A stretch of 5,309 nt of DNA from JBEVEP01 sp040512755 (GTDB lineage: Bacteria; Pseudomonadota; Alphaproteobacteria; Rhizobiales; Rhizobiaceae). Within the stretch, counting starts at the first letter, position 1. Each line of letters begins with the position of its first letter. The stretch is from positions 1 through 5,309 of the forward strand of contig JBEVEP010000099.1 in NCBI GenBank assembly GCA_040512755.1. The letters run 5' to 3'. The translations under genes were made by a program, and so were the position numbers. Below the pieces are notes generated by a model. It was given only the letters and a program-made list of their open reading frames with translations, was not told where the DNA came from and searched no databases. This document shows, piece by piece, positions 1-5,309 of the stretch.

Positions 1-489
1 ACGGTTTCTGTTTCGGGCAGGGCGCCTCCGGGGCGGCTAGTCGTCACCGGGTCCACGTGCATAGGCGGCGTCAAGGAGTGCTGCCTGGGTGAACGCACGA
101 TCGCGATCTGCAACGTCGGGGAATGCGACCTTCACGTCACGAGCGTTGCCTTCAAGCGCAAGAGCAGGCACTGGAAGCTCATCAACAACCCGTTCCCGGC
201 AACACTGCGTCCCGGGTCGTGCTTGAGCCTGCTGATCCGGTACAAGGCGACGGAGAAGTGCCCAAGGGCGTGCGAGCTCGTCATCACGAGCGACGACCCG
301 CTGACGCCGGTGAAGACGCTCGATGTGATGGCATACACCATCCCGAACACCTGCGGTTGCAGCAAGTGCTGCGAGGATTGCCGCCAGGGCTGCTGCAACA
401 AGACGCACGACGCGTGCTGCAGTGCGCAGGCGATCGACGGCTGCTGCGACGACGAGGGTGAGGAAGCGCAGTACGACGACGAGTCGTAG
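1..489 (+). CDS. Cysteine-rich ASH/Ig-like domain protein, C-terminal part (5' end outside window)
   Basis: The frame is open from the first base to the TAG at 487-489 and gives 162 residues. The true start lies upstream; the internal TTG at 223 falls inside the domain and is not a credible start. Residues 1-9 look like the last beta strand of a preceding domain. Residues about 11-115 form one beta-rich module resembling ASH (ASPM-SPD-2-Hydin) or choice-of-anchor-D domains, with the recognisable stretches ICNVGECDLHVTSV (36-49), NNPFPATLRPGSC (62-74) and ELVITSDDP (92-100). This module holds eight cysteines (20, 27, 28, 37, 42, 74, 87, 91). The tail (118-149) adds eleven more, largely as CC pairs (123/124, 131/132, 139/140, 148/149), and the protein ends in an acidic stretch (150-161). 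Such proteins are probably exported and disulfide-bonded or metal-binding, but their function is not known. The next gene starts 27 bases downstream and is probably co-transcribed. Confidence 0.8.
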   Translation, partial: TVSVSGRAPPGRLVVTGSTCIGGVKECCLGERTIAICNVGECDLHVTSVAFKRKSRHWKLINNPFPATLRPGSCLSLLIRYKATEKCPRACELVITSDDPLTPVKTLDVMAYTIPNTCGCSKCCEDCRQGCCNKTHDACCSAQAIDGCCDDEGEEAQYDDES

Positions 490-516
490 ACATCGACCAG
501 GAAGAGGGAAACTGAG

Positions 517-789
517 ATGAGTGAATTGTTCGAGATCTTTCCTTTTGCGTTCGGCGTGCTTCTCGGTCTCACGTGGCAGCGCTTCGGCGGCCCGCGTGCG
601 CGGCGTGCGCCGTGGGGCGTCGCCTGCATCGTGCTAGGTGCATCCGCCACATTCGCATCTGGAGAGTGGCGGGAAAGCTCATTGTATTTCCTGTTCGACA
701 TCGGTCTTGTTGCGCTTGTATCAGTCGCCACCGCGCTCGTACTGGCGTACTGGCGTACTCACAAAGCAGGGCGCGGGCGCATGTCGTAA
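517..789 (+). CDS. Small three-helix inner-membrane protein, function unknown
   Basis: A 90-residue protein of no recognised family. The ATG at 517 is preceded by GAGGG at 504-508 with an 8-base gap, which supports this start. Three hydrophobic segments are visible: about residues 4-20, 33-48 and 56-78. The first loop is strongly basic (QRFGGPRARRAP, 21-32), and so is the C-terminus (RTHKAGRGR, 80-88). By the positive-inside rule, both would be cytoplasmic and the N-terminus periplasmic. The loop between helices 2 and 3 carries GEWRES. It lies 27 bases after the cysteine-rich protein gene on the same strand, so the two are probably one operon; a shared envelope role is only an inference. The last codons overlap an 8-bp tandem repeat and the gene ends just before a gene-poor spacer, so the C-terminus may not be ancestral. 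Confidence 0.7.
   Translation: MSELFEIFPFAFGVLLGLTWQRFGGPRARRAPWGVACIVLGASATFASGEWRESSLYFLFDIGLVALVSVATALVLAYWRTHKAGRGRMS
738..759 (+). repeat. Short tandem repeat, 8-bp unit CGTACTGG, about 2.7 copies
   Basis: Two perfect copies of CGTACTGG (738-745 and 746-753) are followed by a partial third copy, CGTACT (754-759). The repeat lies inside the codons for the end of the third membrane helix of the small membrane protein. Because the unit is not a multiple of three, gain or loss of a unit would shift the frame of the last residues. Confidence 0.75.
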
Positions 790-1030
790 CTCAGCGCATC
801 GAGTGAGACGTCGTCCAGCTGCATCGGGTTGATGCTGCCACCCCGGGTCGGCCTAGCCAGGTGGGGGTGACTTGTGCGCGTTGAAGGGCAGCTTTCGGGT
901 TCAGGAATGCGGACCAGCAACTGAGCGGCCAGACGCAAGAAGTGTAACGCGCAGTGTTCGATACCTCTGGCACGCCGAACGTTGCTGGTCGGCGCTATCA
1001 GCAACGAATCGTCACGATTTGACCGAGGTC
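790..1030. other. Spacer between the membrane-protein gene and the insertion sequence; no gene recognised
   Basis: Open frames exist on both strands here (for example 791-973 on the minus strand), but none gives a protein I recognise, and no start has a convincing ribosome binding site. The overall look is of eroded intergenic or relic sequence. The notable content is a set of inverted repeats around GTTGCTGGTC at 981-990. No tRNA or clear terminator was seen. Confidence 0.5.
912..1006. repeat. Nested inverted repeats sharing one arm (GTTGCTGGTC)
   Basis: GACCAGCAAC at 912-921 is the exact reverse complement of GTTGCTGGTC at 981-990. In addition, CGTTGCTG at 980-987 is the exact reverse complement of CAGCAACG at 999-1006, giving an 8-bp stem with an 11-base loop. 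The middle arm can therefore pair either with the distant upstream arm (10 bp) or with the near downstream arm (8 bp), but not both. The near hairpin has no T-run after it, so a classic intrinsic terminator is unlikely. Confidence 0.6.
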
Positions 1031-1041
1031 GTGTGGAAACG
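1031..1041 (+). repeat. Left terminal inverted repeat of the IS1182-family element
   Basis: GTGTGGAAACG, an exact inverted match to 2597-2607. It lies 74 bases beyond the end of the transposase stop codon and marks the 3' side of the element relative to its gene. Confidence 0.85.
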
Positions 1042-1114
1042 TGATTGCGTGATTGCCTATGATGGCCGCTGTTTTGGGCGTGCAGCGATGGCGCGCGGCG
1101 GCAGGTGAGCGTGG

Positions 1115-2554
1115 TCAGGTGGCGATGGCCTTCATCAGCGATTTGACGCCGAAAATGTTGATCATTCGCTTCATATTGTAGGCGAGCACCTGCAAGCTCA
1201 TTTCGGTTTTGACCTTTTCGAGCGTCTTGGTCAGGAAATGGGTACTGCCCATCCATGCCTTGAGGGTTCCGAACGGATGCTCGACGGTCTGCCGGCGGAT
1301 GGTCATGGCATCCGGCATGCGGTCGAGCCTGGCCTGCATCTTGTCGAGGACGCCTTCGTGCTCCCAGCGCTTCAGGCGCTTGTGCTTGTCTGGCGTGCAC
1401 TTGGGCTTGAGCACGCAGGTCGAACAGGCCGTGAGGTTGCGATAGTGATCGATGTTGTCCTGCCGGTCCGAGCGCACCTTTCCCCTGGTCAGGTGCTTGC
1501 CCGCGGGGCAGGTGTAGCGGTCCTTCTCGGCGTCGTAGATGAAGTCCACCACGGTGAAGAGACCGCGCTTGGCGTTGCCGGATGTCTGGGTCTTGGGAAT
1601 GCAGGGCAGAACGCCGGTGCCCTCACAGGCCAGCACCTCGTCGCCATTGTAATAGCCGCGGTCGGCCAGCACCGCGAGTTGCTCGCATCCGGTCGCATCC
1701 AACGCCTTTTGTCCCATCGAGGTCAGTTGCGCCCGGTCGCTGCCGATGTTGGTGACCTCGTGTGCGACGATCAGATGGTGCTCGGCATCGACAGCCAGCT
1801 GGACATTGTAGCCGACGATACCGGTGCCCTTGCCGCTGGTCGCCATCGACCGGGCATCGGGATCGGTCAGGGAGACCTGTTTGTCAGGCGCGGCTTCAAC
1901 CTCCTTGCCCATCTCCTTGAGGGACTGCATCTGTCGGCGTAGGCCCTCGATCTTCTCCTTGAGGCGCACCGTCTTGGCCTCGGCGACGTCATCGTCCTGC
2001 CGGTCGGCGCGGTCGAGTGCCGCCAGGTAGCGCGCGATGCTGGCCTCCACCTGCTCGATGCGCTTGGCGACCTTGGCCACCGTGAAGTTCTTGTCGCGGT
2101 TGTTGACGGCCTTGAACCGGCTTCCGTCGATGGCGACGACAGCTCGGGTGAACAGATTGAACTGGCGACACAGCACGACAAACTGCGCGCAGGCCGCGCG
2201 GATCGCCGGCCCGTTATCGCGACGAAAGTCGGCGATCGTCTTGAAGTCCGGCATCAGCCGGCCGGTCAGCCACATCAGCTCGATGTTGCGCTGGGTCTCC
2301 CGCTCGAGCCTGCGACTCGACTGGATGCGGTTGAGATAGCCATAAAGATAAATGCTCAGCAGCGTCGCGGGATGATAGGCCGGCCGCCCGGTCGCCTCCG
2401 GCACAACCCCGGCAAAGCCCAAGGCGCTGAGGTCGAGTTCGTCGATGAAAACTTCGATGACGCGGACCGGATTGTCATCCGTCACGTAGTCGTCCAAGCA
2501 GTCGGGAAGTAGTGTCGCTTGCCGGCGGTCCTCGCCCTCCACAAAACGCTTCAT
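1115..2554 (-). CDS. IS1182-family DDE transposase
   Basis: A 479-residue transposase that moves the surrounding element by cutting and joining DNA ends. The frame can be extended to a GTG at 2581, but the ATG at 2554 is preferred because GAGGG (2561-2565, minus strand) lies 6 bases before it and the protein then starts MKRFVEGEDRR, as usual in the family. Residues about 55-115 are the N-terminal DUF772-like part (HPATLLSIYLYGYLNRIQSS, 61-80). The catalytic DDE core can be placed at Asp143 (VVAIDGSRFKAVN), Asp298 (AVLADRGYYNG) and Glu425 (RRQTVEHPFGTLK). A charged, probably coiled-coil stretch (about 158-222) interrupts the core, and cysteines 349, 377, 380 and 386 form a zinc-finger-like group. 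Length and motifs are complete with no frameshift or stop, so the gene looks functional. Confidence 0.93.
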   Translation of the reverse strand: MKRFVEGEDRRQATLLPDCLDDYVTDDNPVRVIEVFIDELDLSALGFAGVVPEATGRPAYHPATLLSIYLYGYLNRIQSSRRLERETQRNIELMWLTGRLMPDFKTIADFRRDNGPAIRAACAQFVVLCRQFNLFTRAVVAIDGSRFKAVNNRDKNFTVAKVAKRIEQVEASIARYLAALDRADRQDDDVAEAKTVRLKEKIEGLRRQMQSLKEMGKEVEAAPDKQVSLTDPDARSMATSGKGTGIVGYNVQLAVDAEHHLIVAHEVTNIGSDRAQLTSMGQKALDATGCEQLAVLADRGYYNGDEVLACEGTGVLPCIPKTQTSGNAKRGLFTVVDFIYDAEKDRYTCPAGKHLTRGKVRSDRQDNIDHYRNLTACSTCVLKPKCTPDKHKRLKRWEHEGVLDKMQARLDRMPDAMTIRRQTVEHPFGTLKAWMGSTHFLTKTLEKVKTEMSLQVLAYNMKRMINIFGVKSLMKAIAT

Positions 2555-2560
2555 CCCGAT

Positions 2561-2565
2561 CCCTC
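2561..2565 (-). promoter_or_regulatory. Ribosome binding site that decides the transposase start
   Basis: On the minus strand this reads GAGGG, 6 bases before the ATG at 2554. It favours that ATG over the in-frame GTG at 2581, which lies upstream of it. Confidence 0.6.
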
Positions 2566-2596
2566 GCTGATCGGGAATCACTTTATCAAATCAATG

Positions 2597-2607
2597 CGTT
2601 TCCACAC
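2597..2607 (-). repeat. Right terminal inverted repeat of the IS1182-family element
   Basis: The plus strand reads CGTTTCCACAC, the exact complement of the left end at 1031-1041. It lies about 43 bases upstream of the transposase ATG, so the transposase promoter must lie in or near this end of the element. Confidence 0.85.
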
Positions 2608-2819
2608 AGTCTGGACCCAAGACGGTCATTGCCGACCCTGCCCGCGAATGTCTCGAAGTGACCCCATTGGAGACTTTCGAAATTAGAACACGCCCGGGTG
2701 GAACGCCCCCATTCCGCATGGTTTCCGGAACCGCCCGGGTCGCAAAGTCTGACGATGCCCCCAATCCCTCATGGAATTTCGCTGGTCGCTAAGCTATCTT
2801 CGGGAACCTGAGGTTATGG
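2608..2819. other. Spacer between the insertion sequence and the cyclase remnant; no gene recognised
   Basis: No open frame with a plausible start or recognisable product was found in these 212 bases. The stretch contains a 9-bp direct repeat, CGCCCGGGT (2691-2699 and 2732-2740), each copy holding the palindrome CCCGGG. The end of the spacer probably holds the promoter and ribosome binding site of the former cyclase gene (TGAGG at 2809-2813), but I could not identify a convincing -35/-10 pair. Confidence 0.5.
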
Positions 2820-3053
2820 ATGGAACGCCGCCTCGCCGCGATCCTGGCCGCCGATGTGGTCGGCTACAGCCGGCTGATTGAGGCCGATGAGGCCGCGACA
2901 CTGGCGGCGCTCAAGGAGCGGCGTAAACGTGGGACGCCGGAAGGCGAAATGATGGCAGAATATCCTTATCCTCTCCTCATCGTGACGCCGAAAATCATGC
3001 TGGCTATCGGGGACTGTGTGGGGCCACTGGAGTACCGTTTATCGAGGCATTGA
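2820..3053 (+). pseudogene. Truncated class III adenylate/guanylate cyclase (first 37 codons only) with an unrelated read-through tail
   Basis: The ATG at 2820 has TGAGG (2809-2813) 6 bases upstream. Residues 1-37 (2820-2930) match the start of rhizobial class III nucleotide cyclases: RRLAAILAADVVGYSRL, including the first metal-binding aspartate in AADVVGYS (Asp12), followed by the usual EADEAATLAALKERRKR. Intact relatives go on to VLDPL or similar and run for several hundred residues with a cyclase domain and often TPR repeats. Here the similarity stops sharply at about 2930, and 40 unrelated residues follow until the TGA at 3051-3053. The remnant cannot be a working cyclase because the second metal aspartate and the base- and transition-state-binding residues are absent. 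Its start signals look intact and its stop lies two bases before the next gene's ATG, so it may now act as a translated leader. Confidence 0.75.
3044..3047 (+). promoter_or_regulatory. Ribosome binding site that decides the start of the amino-acid-binding protein
   Basis: GAGG, 8 bases before the ATG at 3056. The alternative in-frame TTG at 3050 would leave only two bases, which is too close, so the ATG is preferred. Confidence 0.6.
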
Positions 3054-3055
3054 CC

Positions 3056-4156
3056 ATGGCCAGATTGCTGATCTTGTTTGGAGTTGTTGCCCTAATAACA
3101 CTGAACTCGATGGCTGTTCGGGCGGAGATCTTGATTGCGGTCGCCGGCCCGATGACTGGGCAAAACATCTTTAGGGGCGAGCAGATACAGCAGGGAGCCC
3201 AAATGGCTGTGGCGGAGCTCAATGCCAAGGGTGGCGTACTCGGCCAGCGTGTCCAGCTGCTGGTCGGCGATGACGCCTGCGACCCCGAGCAGGCTGTGGC
3301 AGTGGCGCGAAAGCTCGCGACTGACGGTGTTGTCTTCGTCGCGGGGCACGTTTGCTCTCATTCCTCAATCCCGGCATCGAAAGTATACGAGGAAGAGGGT
3401 ATTCTCATGATCTCGCCGGCCTCGACCAATCCGAAACTGACAGACGAGGGTGGCGCCAATGTTTTTCGCGTGTGTGGCCGCGACGATCAGCAAGGTCTTG
3501 TGGCCGGCAATTACCTGGCGGATGTGTGGGCAGACAAGAGCATCGCCATCCTGCACGACAACTCAGTCTACGGTAAGGGCCTTGCTGGCGAAACCCGGAA
3601 GCAATTGCACAAGCGCGGTGTCAAAGAGGCCATGTACGCAAGCTATATGCCGGGCAAAAGTGACTACTCGGAGTTGGTGTCCGCCATGCGAGCGGCGGCC
3701 ATCGACGTCATCTATTTGGGCGGTTATGGCGCCGATGCGGGACTAATACTGCGTGAGGCCGACAATCAAGATTTCGAGGTTCAGCTTGTTGGAGGCGATA
3801 GCTTGACCACCGAGGAGTTCTGGATGGTTGCGGGTCCAGCGGGCGAAGGCACGCTGATGACATTTGGCGCTGATCCCCGAATGAATCCAGAAGCGGCTGA
3901 GGTCGTCGATCAGTTTCGTGCGCAGAATTTCGAACCCGGGGGATACACCCTTCACACATATGCGGCGATACAAGCTTGGACGCAAGCAGCCGAAATGGCT
4001 CGCTCATTCGACCTCCTGGCTGTAATCAAGGCTTTGCAAACCCACCGATTCCGCACAGTTTTGGGGGAGATCAGCTTTGATCAAAATGGTGACGTAACGG
4101 CTCCCGGCTACGTCTGGTATCGCTGGACGAAGGGGGAATACGTGCGAGCAGAATAA
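3056..4156 (+). CDS. LivJ/LivK-type periplasmic amino-acid-binding protein (type 1 periplasmic binding fold)
   Basis: A 366-residue soluble periplasmic protein expected to bind an amino acid. Residues 1-23 are a signal peptide (hydrophobic core 4-16) with a type I cleavage site after AVRA; there is no lipobox. Mature protein follows the Leu/Ile/Val-binding protein closely (remembered alignment, gapless from Cys100 to about residue 248). The disulfide pair is kept (Cys75 and Cys100, the same 25-residue spacing). Ligand-contact positions align as Ser101, Ala122, Thr124 and Tyr224, with Asp248 in place of the family Glu. Family stretches include GHVCSHSS (97-104), YEEEGILMISP (111-121) and GGYGADAG (222-229). 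Length is normal and there is no damage. No permease or ATPase gene accompanies it. Instead a membrane sensor gene follows after 59 bases without a visible terminator, which suggests a sensing role. It could also be an orphan transporter component served by permeases encoded elsewhere. Confidence 0.9.
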   Translation: MARLLILFGVVALITLNSMAVRAEILIAVAGPMTGQNIFRGEQIQQGAQMAVAELNAKGGVLGQRVQLLVGDDACDPEQAVAVARKLATDGVVFVAGHVCSHSSIPASKVYEEEGILMISPASTNPKLTDEGGANVFRVCGRDDQQGLVAGNYLADVWADKSIAILHDNSVYGKGLAGETRKQLHKRGVKEAMYASYMPGKSDYSELVSAMRAAAIDVIYLGGYGADAGLILREADNQDFEVQLVGGDSLTTEEFWMVAGPAGEGTLMTFGADPRMNPEAAEVVDQFRAQNFEPGGYTLHTYAAIQAWTQAAEMARSFDLLAVIKALQTHRFRTVLGEISFDQNGDVTAPGYVWYRWTKGEYVRAE

Positions 4157-4200
4157 GCCGTCAGAAGCCACGGAACCTCGATCACCGCCCGTCAATCCAA

Positions 4201-4206
4201 GGGAGG
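4201..4206 (+). promoter_or_regulatory. Ribosome binding site for the TTG-started sensor gene
   Basis: GGGAGG, 9 bases before the TTG at 4216. It is the strongest Shine-Dalgarno match in this part of the window. No ATG or GTG in the right frame is nearby: the first in-frame ATG codes for residue 29, inside the first membrane helix. Confidence 0.65.
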
Positions 4207-4215
4207 CGGCAACTA

Positions 4216-5309
4216 TTGCAACAGATTGGGGTTCGTGGTCGTTTATTCCTGGCCTTCTTGGGCATCAGCGCCTTTGCCGTATTCGCCGCGGCGGCCGCCA
4301 TGTATGCATTTCTCCAGGTCGGTGTAGTGCTCGACCAAATCACTCAGAAACGCGTCCCGGCCGCCTTAACGTCTCAGCAATTGTCTCGTCAGGCCGAGCG
4401 GGTCGTCTCGATGGCCCCTGCTTATCTTTCGGTCGCAACATCTATAGAGCATGAGCAATTGTCGAGCAGGATCGCCGCAGAGGTCGAGCGGCTCAAGGAT
4501 CTACTATCCGAAGTCAAGCTCAGCGGCGTTAGTGCTAAATATCTCAATCTAATAGAGCCATCAGTAGAGCACCTCGTTACAAATCTAGATTCTTTGGGCG
4601 CCGAGATTTCTCAGCAACTTGAGGCCAGCGACCACAAAGCTGAGCTGCTTCGCCAGCTGTCCAATACACACATTGCTACCCAGCGTTTACTCGCCCCCGG
4701 CCTCCGGGTGCTGGAGGCAGAGCTGTCGCGCTTACGTAAGTCGAACGAAGGTGGCGACGTCACGTCTGACCAAAAATCGCGGACCATGGCTAAGGTGGCC
4801 CAATCAATTGCCACGTTACAGCCCCTGCAGAAGGCGCAGTTTGAGGAATCGACTATCTACGACACATTGCTTCGTGCCTCCGTTTCTCAATTGGCGGATC
4901 TGCCGATTCTGAGCTTTCCGCTGGAGCGTTCGGTAAATTCGCTAGAACGCCTCGCTGCCGACATGGATCAAATGCTGCGATCACGCATGTCGGATCGAAC
5001 TAAGGAATTGCGAAGCTTGATAGACGGTCCGAATAGTATCCTTCGTGCCCGCGAGCACGAGCACGAAATAATGAACAACGCGAGACTGCGGCTAGATGGA
5101 AACGTCGATTTATCTCGCCAATTGACCGACGTGGTGGATCGATTGGTCGCAGGGACAAATGAAGACATAAACATAGCAAACCGTAATGCAATTTCCGTGC
5201 AGCAATGGAGCACTGGGGTTTTGCTGGCAGTGGTCGGGTTGAGCCTAATAAGTTCAAGTCTCATCGTCTGGCTATACGTCGGACGCAACCTGATTGCCCG
5301 ATTAACCGC
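4216..5309 (+). CDS. Membrane sensor protein, TorS-like histidine kinase sensor region (3' end outside window)
   Basis: The frame is open for 364 codons to the window edge. The proposed start is the TTG at 4216, supported by GGGAGG 9 bases upstream. Residues about 9-33 are a membrane helix after a basic N-terminus (VRGRLFLAFLGISAFAVF, 6-23). Residues about 34-333 are a largely helical periplasmic domain rich in Leu, Gln, Glu and Ser with coiled-coil character. Residues about 334-355 (VLLAVVGLSLISSSLIVWLY) are a second membrane helix, and GRNLIARLT begins what looks like a HAMP linker. This order and the size of the periplasmic domain recall TorS-type sensors. The catalytic part is missing from the window, so histidine kinase output is inferred; a chemoreceptor or cyclic-di-GMP enzyme is possible. 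It lies 59 bases after the binding-protein gene, probably in the same operon. At least seven ATA codons suggest a less GC-biased, possibly acquired segment. Confidence 0.75.
   Translation, partial: MQQIGVRGRLFLAFLGISAFAVFAAAAAMYAFLQVGVVLDQITQKRVPAALTSQQLSRQAERVVSMAPAYLSVATSIEHEQLSSRIAAEVERLKDLLSEVKLSGVSAKYLNLIEPSVEHLVTNLDSLGAEISQQLEASDHKAELLRQLSNTHIATQRLLAPGLRVLEAELSRLRKSNEGGDVTSDQKSRTMAKVAQSIATLQPLQKAQFEESTIYDTLLRASVSQLADLPILSFPLERSVNSLERLAADMDQMLRSRMSDRTKELRSLIDGPNSILRAREHEHEIMNNARLRLDGNVDLSRQLTDVVDRLVAGTNEDINIANRNAISVQQWSTGVLLAVVGLSLISSSLIVWLYVGRNLIARLT

Larger units (their letters stand above)
1031..2607 (-). mobile_element. Complete IS1182-family insertion sequence, about 1.58 kb
   Basis: The element is delimited by a perfect 11-bp inverted repeat, GTGTGGAAACG, at 1031-1041 and as its complement at 2597-2607. 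Beyond the 11 bp the two ends also share TGAT at matching positions (20-23 from each end). A single intact transposase gene fills most of the interior on the minus strand, leaving 84 bases before it and 53 after it. No clear target duplication is visible: the left flank ends in GGTC (1027-1030) and the right flank starts AGTC (2608-2611). The exact outer base at each end could be off by one. Size, single-gene layout and transposase type fit IS1182-family elements. Confidence 0.85.

Noticed and set aside
132..731. Long minus-strand open frame of 199 codons across the cysteine-rich gene and the membrane-protein gene
   Set aside because: It is antisense to two frames with clear protein signals. 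Its translation is low-complexity, Ser/Arg-rich and has no recognisable domain.
872..1108. Plus-strand frame of 78 codons ending inside the insertion sequence
   Set aside because: It crosses the left IS end, has no convincing ribosome binding site and no recognisable product.
759..1400. Minus-strand open frame of 213 codons crossing the spacer, the left IS end and the transposase 3' part
   Set aside because: It crosses an IS boundary and overlaps the real transposase in another frame, so it is a shadow of high-GC sequence.
1238..1942. Plus-strand open frame of 234 codons inside the insertion sequence
   Set aside because: It is antisense to the catalytic core of the transposase, and its Val/Leu/Gly-rich translation is typical of a shadow frame.
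2691..2740. 9-bp direct repeat CGCCCGGGT, 41 bases apart, as a possible operator
   Set aside because: It is short and GC-rich, contains the common palindrome CCCGGG, and is not placed against any promoter I can identify.
1144..2995. 13-bp exact repeat TGACGCCGAAAAT at 1144-1156 and 2983-2995
   Set aside because: A match of this length is near chance level for a 5.3-kb window. It lies inside the transposase gene on one side with no structure around either copy.
4157..4215. Possible terminator between the binding-protein gene and the sensor gene
   Set aside because: No stable stem followed by a T-run is visible, so the two genes are left as one probable operon.

Overview
The window suggests an alphaproteobacterium of the Bradyrhizobium/Nitrobacteraceae type. 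The clues are the style of the proteins: a cysteine-rich ASH-domain protein, the N-terminus of a class III cyclase of the MERRLAAILAADVVGYSRL type, an IS1182-family transposase, and a rhizobial-looking membrane sensor. This is an inference from memory of the families, not a database result. The layout (gene fragments, an insertion sequence, gene-poor spacers) is typical of an accessory region or genomic island.

Left part (1-789, + strand): the 3' end of a gene for a protein with a cysteine-rich ASH/Ig-like domain. It ends in a tail of paired cysteines followed by an acidic stretch. After 27 bases comes a gene for a 90-residue protein with three predicted membrane segments. The two look like one operon.

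Middle part (790-3053): a 241-base spacer with nested inverted repeats but no recognisable gene; a complete IS1182-family element (about 1031-2607) bounded by perfect 11-bp inverted repeats, with an intact transposase on the - strand; a 212-base spacer; and a decapitated class III adenylate/guanylate cyclase gene, of which only the first 37 codons survive. The frame then runs on through unrelated sequence and stops three bases before the next gene.

Right part (3056-5309, + strand): a complete LivJ/LivK-type periplasmic amino-acid-binding protein with a signal peptide, followed after 59 bases by a TTG-started membrane sensor that runs off the window. The sensor has one N-terminal membrane segment, a helical periplasmic domain of about 300 residues, a second membrane segment and the beginning of a HAMP-like region. 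It recalls TorS-type histidine kinases, which are controlled by a periplasmic binding protein (TorT). No ABC transporter permease or ATPase gene is visible. The most interesting reading is therefore that the binding protein is the soluble amino-acid detector of a two-component system. The output domain of the sensor lies outside the window.
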